Shown here in pieces: positions 14,227 through 23,965 of a stretch of DNA of 64,000 nucleotides (position 1 is the first letter of the stretch; the number at the start of each line of letters is the position of its first letter). Origin of the DNA: Bdellovibrio sp. SKB1291214 (lineage in GTDB: Bacteria; Bdellovibrionota; Bdellovibrionia; Bdellovibrionales; Bdellovibrionaceae); assembly GCF_002209355.2 (NCBI RefSeq), contig NZ_CP106855.1, positions 1,054,001 through 1,118,000 on the forward strand, given 5' to 3'. The notes beneath the pieces were generated by a model that was not told where the DNA came from, ran no database searches, and was given only the letters and a program-made list of their open reading frames with translations. Position numbers and translations under genes: made by a program.

Positions 14227-15408
14227 CTAATTAATTTTTTCAGATGCTATCTCACGGCCGTTCTTATGGGCCAAGGAAACTAAAGCAACATTATACTTGT
14301 CTTTGGGGACAGAGACGATCGTACGCGACGGGATCGTAATCCCCTTTTTTATCACCGAGTACGTTAAATGCGGATTGAATGCCAAAGTTCGTTGGTGGTC
14401 CCCATCGAACCACTTGACCAAATCACGGTATTTGATCGGTTTAGGTAGCTTCAATTCCCGAGAATCTAAAGGCTTGGACCACAATACCACGCCGAAATAA
14501 TCATTGGCGTTACGTTCAACCTCTAAGGCCGCCAAAAAAGAAGCATAGAAATTTCTGGAAGCAAAACCAAAGCTTTTTCGCGAAGAAACATTGTCTACAA
14601 GATAAGAAAGATCTCGCGATTTATATCTCTTTACCATCTTCGCCACACCGGTCGGTCCATGGTTGTAGCCAGTCACCGCCAAAGGCCATGATTCCAACAT
14701 ATTATAGTTGGAACGTAAAAGGCGGGCTGCAAATCTTGTCGCTTCTAAAGGATGATTTCTTTTATCAACAGATTTGGAAATCATATTATACGGACGGGCT
14801 GTATAAGGCATAATCTGCCACATTCCGCTGGCCCCTACTTTTGAACGCGCGTTCACGTTGAAGGAGCTTTCAACATAAACCAAGCGGACCAATTCGACCG
14901 GAAGTTTATTCGACCTAAATATCTTTTCCATGTCCTCGATATAACGACCTGAATAGAAAATCGCTTTTTGCATTCGATCTTTTTGACCCAGTTGAAAACG
15001 CAAATTCCCACGCTGCTCTTTGTTGAGCTTCAGTTTGTCACCGATCTCTTCTTTAACTAAATCAATGCGTCTTTGTCTTTCTCTCTCACTTTTTAAACCT
15101 TTAAGGTCGACGACGCGATAAATCTTTTCTACGTTTTCGGAATCGTGGATAATTCCTTGTTCTGAAGTGTACTTAGAGTAAACATCCACCCAGAATTGAA
15201 CCTGTTTTTCCATCCCTTTCGGAGTAGAAAAAGCTTTCGAGGAATATCCCAGCGTATTGCTTTGATTTTTATAGATAGGAGCACGCCATGAGCGGCTCTC
15301 TGCCTGAATTTGCGGAACGACTCCCGGAATAATGTCGTTCAAATCCTGTGCGTGAACGACGGGGGAAATCAATGCTGTAGTTAAAACTGAAACGACGAAG
15401 TTCTTCAC
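14227..15408 (-). CDS. Exported lytic transglycosylase (SLT domain)
   Basis: This 393-residue protein has a signal peptide (ending PVVHAQD). The SLT fold runs from about residue 175: LVYVESSFNVNARSKVGASG gives the catalytic Glu (YVESSF), followed by GMWQIMPYTA and GYNHGPTGV, all typical of soluble and MltD-like transglycosylases. These enzymes cleave MurNAc-GlcNAc bonds, forming 1,6-anhydro ends. The N-terminal 150 residues are not recognised. There is no LysM repeat, unlike E. coli MltD. The start is GTG at 15408, four bases from GAGTGAG and after AGGAG. In a predator such enzymes may act on its own or on prey wall. Confidence 0.85.
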   Translation of the reverse strand: MKNFVVSVLTTALISPVVHAQDLNDIIPGVVPQIQAESRSWRAPIYKNQSNTLGYSSKAFSTPKGMEKQVQFWVDVYSKYTSEQGIIHDSENVEKIYRVVDLKGLKSERERQRRIDLVKEEIGDKLKLNKEQRGNLRFQLGQKDRMQKAIFYSGRYIEDMEKIFRSNKLPVELVRLVYVESSFNVNARSKVGASGMWQIMPYTARPYNMISKSVDKRNHPLEATRFAARLLRSNYNMLESWPLAVTGYNHGPTGVAKMVKRYKSRDLSYLVDNVSSRKSFGFASRNFYASFLAALEVERNANDYFGVVLWSKPLDSRELKLPKPIKYRDLVKWFDGDHQRTLAFNPHLTYSVIKKGITIPSRTIVSVPKDKYNVALVSLAHKNGREIASEKIN

Positions 15409-15446
15409 GAGCTCACTCCTTCCTGGTGTGTTCTCTTCAGTGATTC

Positions 15447-16871
15447 TTATTTTAACAAACTTTTCAGAAGATTATCAAAATATTGTCGAACCGCCGCCTC
15501 ATCCGTTGCGCCATTGTATATAAAGGAGAACGTAATAACTCGTCCGTCTTCAAGTCCCGCGTAACCTGCTAAAGTTACGACGTTATTAATATATCCCGTT
15601 TTAGCGCGCACCCAGCGTTCGGCATTTGTTCCTTTCATTCTCTTTTTTAGGGTGCCATCAATTCCTGCAATAGGCAGACTTTGCAGGAATTCGGGTTGCA
15701 CACGGAAGTCGTTGCGCAGATGTTGGAGCACTTTCCACATAGCATATGACGACATTTTATTTTCACGCGTTAGACCCGATGGACTCTCTAAGTGGTACTG
15801 ATCTTTAGGGATTTGCAAAGCTTGCATGTGTTCTTGAATCGCGACCATGCCATCTGCAAGTGTGACACCTTTTTCTTTTTTCAAGGTGCCCATGTTTTTC
15901 GTCAGCATCTCGGCCACATAGTTATTCGAGAATTTATTCATATCCGCGACGATGGCTTCGATCGCTTTACTTTCAGCTTCTGCAGCCAGGGAAGCGGTGG
16001 AAGGAGTGTTACCTGTTTTGACCGCCCCAGTGACCGATACACCACGCTGAGATAAAAATGCTTTTAAGTTATAACCTGACCAAAGGTCTGGCTGCGTGAT
16101 GTTTTTAAAGATTGTTACTTCCTTAGCGTTCACACCGATGCTGCCGCCCACGTGCAAAAGATCACCATCAAACTTTGGATCTTCTTTACGATCTGCAAAA
16201 ACTTCCCCGCCGCCTGCTTTGGTTTTAGTCTTTGCAACCAACCGGATGTATTCGTTTTCTGGATCTGCGTAAACGCGAGCATCGTCGCCGGATTTAGCGC
16301 CCGGGCGTACAAAGATATTTATCGAATTCCAATTAAAGGACATTGCACCGACGGGAGCATCGTATGCACGGTCTACACGCTCTTTTTGACGACTGATATC
16401 GTAGCGCATTTTATCAAATAAGCTATCGTCCACGACGATATCACCTTCCACTCGTTTGATATCGTTACGCAAAAATGCGTTCACTAAGAACCACATGTTT
16501 TCTGAAACAAACGAGGGGTCACCGCCACCTTTTAAGTACACATTGCCTTTAAGAACACCTTTTTTATCAACGTCACCGGTGATCCAAATCTGTGTTTTGA
16601 ATTTATGACCTGGAGGAAAAGTCGCGAGCACCGCTGATGCAGTGGCAATTTTAGAAATGGACGCTGGAATCATCAACTTTGTGCCGTTGTTATCAAGCAG
16701 GACCTTTAGGTTTTCACCCTCGCCCACTGAAGCATACATGCTAAGATCTGACAGCTGGACCTTGCTCTTTTTCGCCAAACTTTGCATTTCGTCTTGCGCG
16801 AACTTCGCATCCAAATTTGCTTTTGCTGAAAAACTAAACAGCATCGCTGTCGTAAGAATGAAAAATCGCAT
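15447..16871 (-). CDS. dacB: D-alanyl-D-alanine carboxypeptidase/endopeptidase (PBP4 type)
   Basis: PBP4-type enzymes remove the terminal D-Ala and cut peptide cross-links of peptidoglycan. All three penicillin-fold motifs are present: S71-I-S-K74 in PASISK, SNN in KFSNNYVAEM, and KTG in VRAKTGYINN. The 474-residue length and a signal peptide (MRFFILTTAMLFSFSAKA) fit. I start it at 16871 after GGAGGACTCC; in-frame sequence up to 17087 would bury the signal peptide. HD100 has, from memory, three DacB homologues, two of which round up prey; this could be the third. The upstream gap to the divergent lspA-like gene is 124 bases. Confidence 0.93.
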   Translation of the reverse strand: MRFFILTTAMLFSFSAKANLDAKFAQDEMQSLAKKSKVQLSDLSMYASVGEGENLKVLLDNNGTKLMIPASISKIATASAVLATFPPGHKFKTQIWITGDVDKKGVLKGNVYLKGGGDPSFVSENMWFLVNAFLRNDIKRVEGDIVVDDSLFDKMRYDISRQKERVDRAYDAPVGAMSFNWNSINIFVRPGAKSGDDARVYADPENEYIRLVAKTKTKAGGGEVFADRKEDPKFDGDLLHVGGSIGVNAKEVTIFKNITQPDLWSGYNLKAFLSQRGVSVTGAVKTGNTPSTASLAAEAESKAIEAIVADMNKFSNNYVAEMLTKNMGTLKKEKGVTLADGMVAIQEHMQALQIPKDQYHLESPSGLTRENKMSSYAMWKVLQHLRNDFRVQPEFLQSLPIAGIDGTLKKRMKGTNAERWVRAKTGYINNVVTLAGYAGLEDGRVITFSFIYNGATDEAAVRQYFDNLLKSLLK

Positions 16872-16995
16872 TTGGAGTCCTCCATGATCAACAATATCAA
16901 CGCAGTTATAACCCGAATTGAAACCTACTAGACAATGGTAGCGATCGCTAAATGAATTCGCAACAATTTCAGGCTCTGTTGATAGACTGAGTTCC

Positions 16996-17958
16996 ATGAA
17001 AAAGCGCGAATGGCTCATTGTTATATTTCCACTTCTAGTGACTTGGTTGTTCGACCGCGTAACTAAATTGTGGGCTGCTGATATCACGGCTGTGAAATCA
17101 TATGGTCCGCTACACTTTGTATTGCATCACAATCACGGCGCAATGCTAGGCCTGTTTTCAGATTTGCCATCCGTTTTGCGTATCGTTTCATTGTCGACGG
17201 GTGGCGCTTTTCTTTTATGTACGTATGCTTTGATTCAATATCTTTTACCCATCAAATCGCTGACGCTTCGTACAGGTTTATCTATTCTGATCGGTGGTAT
17301 CTTAGGGAACGTGGCGGATCGTATCGCTTGGGGATACGTTGTCGACTTTATCGTCGTGGGTACTCCATCCCTTTCTAGCCCGGCTTTCAATATTGCCGAT
17401 GCTTTGCAATGGGTCGGTTACGGATTGATCGTCCTGGCGATCATTCGCGAAGGTGAATTGCTTTGGCCGGAAAACAATTCTCGTAAGAAATTCTGGGTGA
17501 ATCTATCGTTCCAGTTGAAATATTGCATCTTGATGATGGCTGTGGGACTCAGTTTAACTTTAATCAGCCTGGTATTCTCTTACACATACTTGCGCGTTAC
17601 GATCACGGAACTTGTCGGCAGCAATCAATTCCTTTTGAATAAATTCCTGGTTCCCTACGTGATCACTTTCACGATCATCTGTATCGCGTTCTGTATGATT
17701 ACTTTCGCTGTTGGTAAAGTTTTGTCCCACCGAATTGCAGGCCCGATCTATGCTTTCGAAAGATACATCAACGGTATCTTTGCTGGTGAAAACGCCCGCG
17801 TTTTCAAAGTCCGCAAGGGCGATGAATTCAAAGAACTTGAACAACTAGCGGCGGAGATCTCTAAACGACTGGCCGTCATTAAGTCAGAACGCACCGTGAA
17901 TGTCGTTGAGTTTTCTGACAGCGGCAGCGACCCAGATACAAAAGCACAAAACGAATAA
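16996..17958 (+). CDS. lspA: Signal peptidase II fused to a C-terminal membrane/HAMP module
   Basis: The first 160 residues match lipoprotein signal peptidase: GNVADRIAWGYVVDF gives catalytic D108, and FNIADALQWVG gives D135. Four membrane segments fit the aspartyl-protease fold that cuts prolipoproteins before the lipid-modified Cys. A normal LspA ends near residue 165, but this protein has 320. The extra part has two more membrane segments (about 178-197 and 219-241), then a HAMP-like linker (about 242-294: SHRIAGPIYAFERYING ... RKGDEFKEL), and a charged tail. HAMP normally carries signals in sensors. The SD is weak. A terminator shared with lon follows. Confidence 0.88.
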   Translation: MKKREWLIVIFPLLVTWLFDRVTKLWAADITAVKSYGPLHFVLHHNHGAMLGLFSDLPSVLRIVSLSTGGAFLLCTYALIQYLLPIKSLTLRTGLSILIGGILGNVADRIAWGYVVDFIVVGTPSLSSPAFNIADALQWVGYGLIVLAIIREGELLWPENNSRKKFWVNLSFQLKYCILMMAVGLSLTLISLVFSYTYLRVTITELVGSNQFLLNKFLVPYVITFTIICIAFCMITFAVGKVLSHRIAGPIYAFERYINGIFAGENARVFKVRKGDEFKELEQLAAEISKRLAVIKSERTVNVVEFSDSGSDPDTKAQNE

Positions 17959-17992
17959 AAAAAAGCCGGGTTCATCACCCGGCTTTTTTTTT
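17957..17992. terminator. Bidirectional intrinsic terminator between lspA fusion and lon
   Basis: GCCGGGT (17965-17971) and ACCCGGC (17977-17983) flank TCATC. Long A and T tracts on both sides make it work in both directions. Confidence 0.92.
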
Positions 17993-17996
17993 ACCT

Positions 17997-20372
17997 TTAG
18001 TTCATTGCTCTTGGGAAGAGTGGGGTCGTGTTATCGAAGTTCAGCTTGTAAGCCGGGAAATCAATTTCCAGTGCGATCTTTAGCAGATCATTCACGTTGT
18101 CAACGAAGTGGAACTTCATCTGAGATTTGATTTCCTGAGGAACCTCGCGCAAGTCTTTTTCGTTTTTCTTACACAAGATAGCCTCGGTCACTCCAGCTCT
18201 GTGAGCCGCAATGATTTTTTCTTTAATACCACCGACCGGCAAGACGCTGCCACGAAGCGAGATCTCACCTGTCATCGCCAATTTAGGGTTCACAGGTTTT
18301 TTCAACATCTTCGAAGCAATCGACGTCAACATTGTCACCCCTGCTGAAGGACCATCTTTAGGGATGGCTCCCGCAGGAACGTGAACGTGGACTTCTTTTT
18401 TAGTGAAGTCGATTGTAGGATCCATCAACGGCAAGCGCGCTTTAAGCAAGCTCATCGCGATTTTCGCGGATTCCTGCATCACTTCGCCCAGTTGCCCCGT
18501 CAACAGCAATTGACCTGAACCTGGCATTTCTTCCGTTTCGATGAACAAGATGTCACCACCCACCGGTGTCCATGCAAGCCCTGTCACCACACCCGGTGGC
18601 ATCGCCGATTCCGTCAATTCGGAAGAGAATCTTTCTGCGCCAAAAATTTCATCCAAATCGTTAATATCAACGATCAGTTTCTGCTCTCCGGCTTTTAAGA
18701 TCTTCAAACTCATAAACTTGCAAATTGTCGCAATTTTTCTTTGCAGCTCACGAACGCCGGCTTCACGGGTGTAGTCGGTAATCATTTTTGTCAAGGCACC
18801 TTCGGTGATCTCCATTTGAGACTCCTCGATACCGTGCTCTTTTAACTGCTTCGGCCACAAGTGGCGTTTTGCGATGTTTTTCTTTTCCTCGATCGTATAA
18901 CCGGTAAGCTCGATCACTTCCATACGATCCAATAAAGGGCCTGGAATTGTATCAAGTGCGTTAGCCGTTGCGATAAAAAGAACTTTCGAAAGATCAAATG
19001 CCGTATCCAGGTAATGATCTTGGAAAGAATTATTCTGCTCAGGGTCCAAAGTCTCCAACAGGGCACTTGCAGGATCGCCGTTAAAGCTGCGCGATAGTTT
19101 ATCGATCTCATCCAGTACGAATACAGGATCGTTTTCACCGGCCTTTTTAATTCCGGAAATCACTCGACCCGGCATTGCTCCGATATAGGTACGGCGGTGA
19201 CCGCGGATTTCCGCATCATCACGCACCCCACCTAATGCCACCCGCACGTATTTCTTATTCAGTGCGCGCGCAATACTTTTACCAAGGGAAGTTTTACCTA
19301 CACCTGGAGGGCCTACGAATAACAGAATCGAACCTTGATGCGATTTACGCAGTTTCATGACGGCTAAATGCTGCAAGATTCTTTTTTTAATTTTATCCAT
19401 GCCAAAGTGATCTTCGTTCAAAATCGCTTCGGCCTTTTCTAAATCAATTTCTTGATCCGCTGATGATTTTGCCCACGGCAAATCTGTTAGCAAATCCAAA
19501 TGCGTACGGATGATTTGGTATTCAGGCGATGCTGAATTCATATTCTCCAAACGCTTCAACTGCGAATTTGCCAATGCCAACGCTTCGTCAGGCATTCCCG
19601 CCTCAAGGATTTTTTTACGGAACCCTTCGGCGACATCATTGTTGTCTTCATCACCCAGCTGTTCCCGAATGACTCGCATTTGCTCGCGCAGAATGCTTTC
19701 TTTTTGACTTTGATTGATGTTCTCGGTCAGTTTCTGACGAATATCCAATTGGATCTTCAATCGCTCCTTTTGTTCCTTCATCAGGTCCAAAATTTTTAGA
19801 GCACGTTCACGTACGTCAGCCGACTCTAAAATTCCTTGCTTATCAGCCAAGGAAAAATCAGCATGAGCTGCACACACGTTAGTCAGCAACGAGAGCTCCT
19901 CGATCTCTGCGATCCACTCCTTCACTCGGCGCATGTGCTTACCCAGTAAATCAACTGTCTCGTAGGCGATTTGTTTGAGGCTCTCAAGCAAGGCTTCCTC
20001 GGTCTTACGATCTGCGACCAGGATATCTTCAACTCCTTCCGTCAAAGTCTCATAGATTCCATTTTCAAATCTCATTTCACGCGCACGAATGCGCTGATGA
20101 GCATTGACGAAAATCGTAAAGCTTCCATCATCTTCTTTTTTATGGGATTCAATTTTACAAAGAGTTCCGACAGTATGCATATCCTCTGGCTTTTCAACAG
20201 TGCCTTCAGGATTTTTCTGTGAAAGTAAAACAATCCACTTTTGGTTGGTTAGTGCTTTTTGTAAAGCTTGAATACTGCGGTCTCTTCCAACCCGCAAAGG
20301 CATGCTGACACCGGGAAACAGAACGGCATTTCTTAGCGGAATAACAGGAAGGTAACCAGATACGAATGACAT
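17997..20372 (-). CDS. lon: ATP-dependent protease Lon
   Basis: Lon is a cytoplasmic AAA+ serine protease that degrades damaged and regulatory proteins. At 791 residues it matches the bacterial length (784 in E. coli). Order: N-terminal substrate domain ([21 protein letters not shown]), coiled helical region, Walker [13 protein letters not shown], Walker [10 protein letters not shown], and the protease domain with the catalytic Ser in [11 protein letters not shown] and Lys in [15 protein letters not shown] start it at 20372 after AGGTGAG; an in-frame extension to 20408 is not conserved. It is the sole gene of its unit, and no heat-shock hairpin is visible in its short leader. Confidence 0.97.
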   Translation of the reverse strand: MSFVSGYLPVIPLRNAVLFPGVSMPLRVGRDRSIQALQKALTNQKWIVLLSQKNPEGTVEKPEDMHTVGTLCKIESHKKEDDGSFTIFVNAHQRIRAREMRFENGIYETLTEGVEDILVADRKTEEALLESLKQIAYETVDLLGKHMRRVKEWIAEIEELSLLTNVCAAHADFSLADKQGILESADVRERALKILDLMKEQKERLKIQLDIRQKLTENINQSQKESILREQMRVIREQLGDEDNNDVAEGFRKKILEAGMPDEALALANSQLKRLENMNSASPEYQIIRTHLDLLTDLPWAKSSADQEIDLEKAEAILNEDHFGMDKIKKRILQHLAVMKLRKSHQGSILLFVGPPGVGKTSLGKSIARALNKKYVRVALGGVRDDAEIRGHRRTYIGAMPGRVISGIKKAGENDPVFVLDEIDKLSRSFNGDPASALLETLDPEQNNSFQDHYLDTAFDLSKVLFIATANALDTIPGPLLDRMEVIELTGYTIEEKKNIAKRHLWPKQLKEHGIEESQMEITEGALTKMITDYTREAGVRELQRKIATICKFMSLKILKAGEQKLIVDINDLDEIFGAERFSSELTESAMPPGVVTGLAWTPVGGDILFIETEEMPGSGQLLLTGQLGEVMQESAKIAMSLLKARLPLMDPTIDFTKKEVHVHVPAGAIPKDGPSAGVTMLTSIASKMLKKPVNPKLAMTGEISLRGSVLPVGGIKEKIIAAHRAGVTEAILCKKNEKDLREVPQEIKSQMKFHFVDNVNDLLKIALEIDFPAYKLNFDNTTPLFPRAMN

Positions 20373-20450
20373 GGTCTCACCTTTCCCCTGCTGTGAGTGC
20401 AGGGTCATAAGTTAATCATGTATCCGTTTTTTCAACCGTCAAGGTGAGGG

Positions 20451-21278
20451 TTAATAAACAATTCCCACATCTTTGATGCGAGACAGATAATACCGTTTAT
20501 TAGTATTTTCTCTCTGACAAAGGGCCATAAGATAGTCGCCATCTGGATTACGTACGATTCCAATCGGGCTCACACGGCGCGTTTCGCCCTTAGCTGAGCC
20601 ACCATCATATACGAGGTCCAAATCTTTTTTAGTATGAATGGATTCGATCATAGTCTTAAGAGATACATCGTTTACAGAGTGCATCGCATAGTCTTTCCAC
20701 CACAATTGCTTACCTTGGCTCTTAATTGCTTTCGCGAGAGTCGCCTCTTCGCCCATTTTTTTAAAGCATTCCAAACCAACATATAAGCAAGCCTTAGCAT
20801 CATCATAAGCGCGATGTGCCTGACCGCCATCGATATTTAGATGCTTGATCAAAGTTTGCAGTTTGTGATTTTCAACACCATGAATCCACTTACGTGAAAG
20901 GAGACTTGTGCAAAGAGCCGGCTCCATCGGCAAAGACAATCCCGCTTTTTCAAAATCGATTGTCAAAAAACCTAAATCGAAAGGAGCATGGTGAGCCATA
21001 ACCACCGAGCCTTTAAAAAAGGCATGAATCTCGTGAATCTTTTCGTTCATATCAGGCGCATCTGCCACCATCATGTTGGTGATGCCGTGGATGCCGATAA
21101 TAAAGTCGCTCATTAACTCGCGCGGTTTTAAAAGGAACTGCAGGCGATCTACTTCCTGACCTTTAAAGTACTTCACGGCTCCGAATTCGACGATGTCATA
21201 TCCCACTGGATAGGCGCCGCTGGTTTCAGTGTCGAAAGCGATATAAGAGTACTCATCTAAAGGCAGTTCTAAATTCAT
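20451..21278 (-). CDS. DEDDh 3'-5' exonuclease with C-terminal WYL domain
   Basis: The first 180 residues match DnaQ/RNase T-type exonucleases: FDTETSG (D and E of motif I), MAHHAPFDLGFL (motif II), and HRAYDDA (motif III His and Asp), a complete DEDDh set. The last 80 residues look like a WYL domain: KKDLDLVYDG, ETRRVSPIGIV, DYLMALCQRE, KRYYLSRI. WYL domains bind nucleic-acid ligands and control bacterial defence and DNA-damage genes. The joining of the two is unusual. ATG at 21278 is the start; longer in-frame readings are not family-like. The region just upstream is a GGGTAT-AC-ATACCC palindrome. No strong SD. Confidence 0.8.
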   Translation of the reverse strand: MNLELPLDEYSYIAFDTETSGAYPVGYDIVEFGAVKYFKGQEVDRLQFLLKPRELMSDFIIGIHGITNMMVADAPDMNEKIHEIHAFFKGSVVMAHHAPFDLGFLTIDFEKAGLSLPMEPALCTSLLSRKWIHGVENHKLQTLIKHLNIDGGQAHRAYDDAKACLYVGLECFKKMGEEATLAKAIKSQGKQLWWKDYAMHSVNDVSLKTMIESIHTKKDLDLVYDGGSAKGETRRVSPIGIVRNPDGDYLMALCQRENTNKRYYLSRIKDVGIVY

Positions 21279-21279
21279 G

Positions 21280-21293
21280 GGGTATACATACCC
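21280..21293 (-). promoter_or_regulatory. Palindrome in front of the exonuclease-WYL start
   Basis: GGGTAT-AC-ATACCC lies one base upstream of the ATG at 21276-21278. It covers the place of the ribosome site, so a bound protein or an RNA hairpin would limit expression. Confidence 0.4.
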
Positions 21294-21375
21294 TGTCAGC
21301 AGGGTTTTGGTCCAGTATCGTATCGGCTTTTCTTTGATTTTGTACTTTCTTCGTTCACAATGAAATGCACTATCT

Positions 21376-22056
21376 ATGCGAAGATACATCAGTTTTATCA
21401 TTACACTCTTAGGTCTTAGTTCTGCTGCTTGGGCAGCGGAAAATACTCCTACGTTCAAACTAACGGGCGATGTTTCGCTGCTTTCTCAATATGTTGAGTA
21501 CGGTTTGAACCAATCGGAAGGCTCTCCTGCTTTACAAGGGTCGTTCTGGTTTAACTTTGGACCTCAGTTCCGCATGGGACTGTGGGGTTCAAATACGAAC
21601 TATAAGAACAGTGATGATCATTTCAATTTACGCGGAAATGCTGATATCAAAATCGATTTCAGCCAAGATTCCCACGCAACAATCGCCTATAGCTACAGCA
21701 AGTTCTTTAAAGAAGGCGATCGTGACGGTCAAATTCTGGGGCTGCATTTGAATTTCGGTTCCTATCGCCTCACTTACGACAGCTTAAGCAATTGGGAAGG
21801 CACACATAGCAGATCGTCGCGTATTGGATTTGGCAAAGAGACTGTCGTGTTCACAGATTGGAAATGGGATCTGGAAGCAGGTTATAATTCACCGAACGTG
21901 ACCGGCATCAGCAGCTATTTTGATCTGCGCACGGCTCTTGGTACAAACTGGGGTGTGATTTATTTTGAAGGTGCCGTGACCGGCACCACTGCAGCCAGCG
22001 ACCTTGATGGCACTGGCGACGTTTATTTTATTCTGTCAGCGAAGACGGGCTTTTAG
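21376..22056 (+). CDS. TorF-family putative porin (Gcw_chp type)
   Basis: This 226-residue protein has a signal peptide ending AAWAAE. The mature part begins [33 protein letters not shown], the TorF/Gcw_chp pattern, and goes on with aromatic-rich alternating strands ([20 protein letters not shown]) to a terminal Phe (SAKTGF), typical of an outer-membrane barrel. These proteins are predicted 8- to 12-strand barrels and their cargo is mostly unknown. It is divergent from the exonuclease-WYL gene (97 bases apart), and its 3' end overlaps the convergent motB by 29 bases. Confidence 0.82.
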   Translation: MRRYISFIITLLGLSSAAWAAENTPTFKLTGDVSLLSQYVEYGLNQSEGSPALQGSFWFNFGPQFRMGLWGSNTNYKNSDDHFNLRGNADIKIDFSQDSHATIAYSYSKFFKEGDRDGQILGLHLNFGSYRLTYDSLSNWEGTHSRSSRIGFGKETVVFTDWKWDLEAGYNSPNVTGISSYFDLRTALGTNWGVIYFEGAVTGTTAASDLDGTGDVYFILSAKTGF

Positions 22057-22987
22057 CAGCGTCTTTTAATTCATCATCAACTTGTTGTTTCAGAGGCTTT
22101 TTAGCGTGAGCTTCCTCTTTACGGCGAGTTGATACTTGATGAACAAAGTTATCATACACAGACATATCTACTTTTTGTTCACCAAACATAGATTCCAACT
22201 TACGTTGCTTACGACCGTCTGATGTCAGCTCTTTTTGTGCAATCTTAACTTTGATAAAGCCAACCAATTTCTTAGGATCAACCTCACCTAGTTTTTCTTT
22301 AACGCTGATAGCACCACTCACAGTCACTGTGCTACTTTCCAAAGATGCAGATACTTTATTACGAACGATATCTAAACGTTGTGAAGCCACGCGGTTTGCT
22401 GTCATCGCAGAACTGTCAGGTACGGATTGAACGAACAATCCAGACGTCAATTTAATCTCTGCGTCTTTCAAACCTGCCGTTACACCTTTGATTTTATCCA
22501 TCACTTGAACAAAATTAGCATTCGGTTGTGAAGTTCCACGTTCAAACAACATGTAATCAGGGATGTCGAAATCAAAACCCTCGGGAGTGACTACCACATT
22601 TTTAGCGACGTCATTCATCTGGTCGGCCATGTAAGCAGCAACAACTTTTGCAGAACCCATATCCAATAGATTTGGAGTTTTATCCATTGGCTCCATGAAA
22701 CTTTGGAAGGCCTTTAACGGCTCATTCAAAAGATCCAGGAAAAGTTTTTCAAGAGTCAGTTCAACCCCGAAGTTTTGGAAATTATATTCAATAACTGAAG
22801 GCGTAGAGAAATAATCTGATACGGCTTTTTTTGTTTGGTCAGATTGACCAACAATCCACATAACCAGGAAGAAGGCCATCAAGGCCGTCATAAAGTCAGC
22901 AAGGGCAACCTTCCAGGAACCCCCGTGACCACCGCCACCTTGGACGATGATCTTTTTGATGACGATTGTCTGTTTCTTCTCTGCCAT
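22028..22987 (-). CDS. motB: Flagellar stator protein MotB
   Basis: MotB anchors the stator to peptidoglycan and forms the ion channel with MotA. The membrane segment at about 25-47 contains [13 protein letters not shown] with D31, the counterpart of the proton-binding D32 of E. coli. The C-terminal OmpA-like wall-binding domain is present but diverged ([17 protein letters not shown] at about 210-226). The charged 319-residue form ends in a Lys/Glu-rich tail. It starts nine bases after motA, preceded by TAGGA. HD100 has three motAB pairs as I recall. The 3' end overlaps the convergent porin gene by 29 bases. Confidence 0.93.
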   Translation of the reverse strand: MAEKKQTIVIKKIIVQGGGGHGGSWKVALADFMTALMAFFLVMWIVGQSDQTKKAVSDYFSTPSVIEYNFQNFGVELTLEKLFLDLLNEPLKAFQSFMEPMDKTPNLLDMGSAKVVAAYMADQMNDVAKNVVVTPEGFDFDIPDYMLFERGTSQPNANFVQVMDKIKGVTAGLKDAEIKLTSGLFVQSVPDSSAMTANRVASQRLDIVRNKVSASLESSTVTVSGAISVKEKLGEVDPKKLVGFIKVKIAQKELTSDGRKQRKLESMFGEQKVDMSVYDNFVHQVSTRRKEEAHAKKPLKQQVDDELKDAAKSPSSLTE

Positions 22988-22995
22988 GAATATTC

Positions 22996-23862
22996 CTACG
23001 CAGCTTTCTTAATCTCTTTTGTAGCTTTGTCGACTTCGTTAAACGTTGGTCTTTCCTCTGGCATGATGGAACGACGAGCGTACTCCACACACACGATCGG
23101 AGGTGCACCACGTTGCAAAGCGATCAACGCCGCTTTAATACAACCTAAGTAACGACCTTCTGCTTCGATATCGGCTGCGATCTTAGTAGCTGTTGGCTCG
23201 ATCAAACCGTATGCACAGAAAACCCCTAACATCGTACCAACCAGGGCATGGGCAACGTATTCCCCGATGACCTCTGTACCCGCCGTCAAAACACCCATGG
23301 TTTTAACGATACCAAGTACGGCGGCAACGATCCCTAGACCCGGGAAACCACCGGCTACGGCGGCGATGGCATGCTGAGCAAGATGTTCCTCAGCATGGAT
23401 ACCTTTAATATCCGCATCCAAAAGATCATCAACGTCATACGGAGAAAGTTCCGCAGACAATGTCACTTTCATCGTGTCGCAAAGAAAATCTACGGCATGG
23501 TGATTGTGCATGAAGCTTGGATAAGCTTTAAAGATGTCAGACTTTTCCGGTTCCTCGATGTGCTTCTCGATACCTTGAGGTCCTTCTTTTCTGAAGACTT
23601 GGAAAAGTTGGAAAAGCATTTGCAAAAGTTCGACATAGTCAGACTTCTGTGGACCTTTTGCAGTCATCGCTTTGATGGAAAGTTTAAAACCCATCTTAAC
23701 GATTTTCATCGGGTTGGCGATGACATAACCACCAAATGCAGATCCCCCGATGATAACCATCTCAAGACCGGCGGCCTCGATGATGACACCCATTTTACCG
23801 TGACCGGCGATATAACCACCGAACACTGTCGCAAAAACTATCAATATACCTACAAAACCCAT
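22996..23862 (-). CDS. motA: Flagellar stator protein MotA
   Basis: MotA forms the ring of the stator that couples ion flow to torque on FliG. The 288-residue length and four membrane segments fit, starting [22 protein letters not shown], with [20 protein letters not shown] and [19 protein letters not shown] as the last two. The loop between segments 2 and 3 is cytoplasmic, charged and long (with [11 protein letters not shown] and [10 protein letters not shown]). AGAGGT precedes the ATG. It is the first gene of a motA-motB pair, and a candidate flagellar sigma-28 promoter lies 24-51 bases upstream. Confidence 0.95.
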   Translation of the reverse strand: MGFVGILIVFATVFGGYIAGHGKMGVIIEAAGLEMVIIGGSAFGGYVIANPMKIVKMGFKLSIKAMTAKGPQKSDYVELLQMLFQLFQVFRKEGPQGIEKHIEEPEKSDIFKAYPSFMHNHHAVDFLCDTMKVTLSAELSPYDVDDLLDADIKGIHAEEHLAQHAIAAVAGGFPGLGIVAAVLGIVKTMGVLTAGTEVIGEYVAHALVGTMLGVFCAYGLIEPTATKIAADIEAEGRYLGCIKAALIALQRGAPPIVCVEYARRSIMPEERPTFNEVDKATKEIKKAA

Positions 23863-23885
23863 AGAATATGACCTCTTCAGTTTCT

Positions 23886-23913
23886 CTATCGGTTTGATAC
23901 ATGTTAGAATTGA
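23886..23913 (-). promoter_or_regulatory. Candidate sigma-28 (FliA-type) promoter of motAB
   Basis: On the minus strand ACCGATAG (23893-23886) resembles the FliA -10 box GCCGATAA. About 12 bases further up is TCAATTCT, a loose match to TAAAGTTT. Spacing is one base from the E. coli optimum. A start point near 23880 would leave a short leader containing the SD. Confidence 0.35.
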
Positions 23914-23965
23914 GTCATCGGCAAATAATCTTGCCCATGGTCCGGAGAGGGAATAAGACAGTTAT

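Noticed and set aside
15447-17087. Longer reading of the DacB gene with 72 extra N-terminal residues
   Set aside because: The extension hides a clear signal peptide and has no ribosome site, whereas GGAGGACTCC precedes the ATG at 16871.
23371-23871. Plus-strand open frame of about 166 residues
   Set aside because: It lies fully antisense to motA, has no ribosome site and no family similarity.
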